From positions 1 through 5,816 of the forward strand of contig CBDUQN010000130.1 of NCBI GenBank assembly GCA_965369375.1: a stretch of 5,816 bases of DNA. Direction: 5' to 3'. This DNA is from CBDUQN01 sp965369375. GTDB lineage: Bacteria > Krumholzibacteriota > Krumholzibacteriia > Krumholzibacteriales > Krumholzibacteriaceae. The notes beneath the pieces are model-generated. The model was not told the origin of the DNA and did not search any database. It saw nothing but the letters and a program-made list of their open reading frames with translations. The position numbers and the translations under genes were made by a program. Shown piece by piece: positions 5,771 to 5,816 of this stretch; position 1 is the first letter of the stretch; every line of letters begins with the position of its first letter.

Positions 5771-5816
5771 GGGAAATGCTTGGCCGCCGGGCGCGCAATG
5801 AGCATAATCGGCATGG

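Noticed and set aside
5699..5815. Minus-strand open frame of 38 codons entering from the right edge, considered as the 3' end of another gene.
   Set aside because: It is short, has no recognisable motif, and overlaps the best promoter candidate for the acyl-CoA dehydrogenase. The frame cannot be judged without sequence beyond the window.

Overview
The window looks like chromosomal DNA of a moderately GC-rich bacterium. Shine-Dalgarno sites are strong before most genes, a -35/-10 promoter and an intrinsic terminator are visible, and four complete genes encode familiar bacterial families. Frequent ATA, AGG and CTC codons and the mix of genes suggest an uncultured or deep-branching lineage, but the sequence alone does not fix the phylum. 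No mobile element, tRNA, rRNA or CRISPR array was seen.

Layout. (1) Bases 1-214 are the 3' end of a gene for an extremely basic protein, a histone H1-like tail made of K-R-K-V units. It ends at a textbook terminator (253-286). (2) A compact promoter region follows (282-409), with a perfect 19-bp palindrome over the -35 box and two tiny possible leader reading frames. (3) A tightly packed three-gene polyamine operon lies at 410-2786: pyruvoyl-dependent arginine decarboxylase (TTG start), agmatinase (starts on the base after the decarboxylase stop codon), and a deoxyhypusine-synthase-family enzyme (overlaps agmatinase by 11 nt). (4) A 124-nt gap that can fold into a two-level hairpin leads to a ComM/YifB-type Mg-chelatase-like AAA+ ATPase (2911-4434). 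(5) An acyl-CoA dehydrogenase lies convergently on the minus strand (4516-5667) with its own promoter near the right edge.

How the genes work together. The first two operon genes give a short route from arginine to agmatine to putrescine. The third belongs to the NAD-dependent aminobutyl-transfer family. It keeps the catalytic lysine, but most of the acidic amine-binding positions known from human deoxyhypusine synthase are replaced. A role in making a polyamine such as homospermidine, or another amine conjugate, is therefore more likely than hypusine formation. The ComM-like ATPase (DNA branch migration) and the acyl-CoA dehydrogenase are not obviously linked to that pathway.

Most of the window is ordinary, well-recognised genes. 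The points most worth a second look are the altered active site of the deoxyhypusine-synthase-like protein, the architecture of the polyamine operon leader, and the two-level repeat in the basic tail. I found no clear evidence of a wholly new system.
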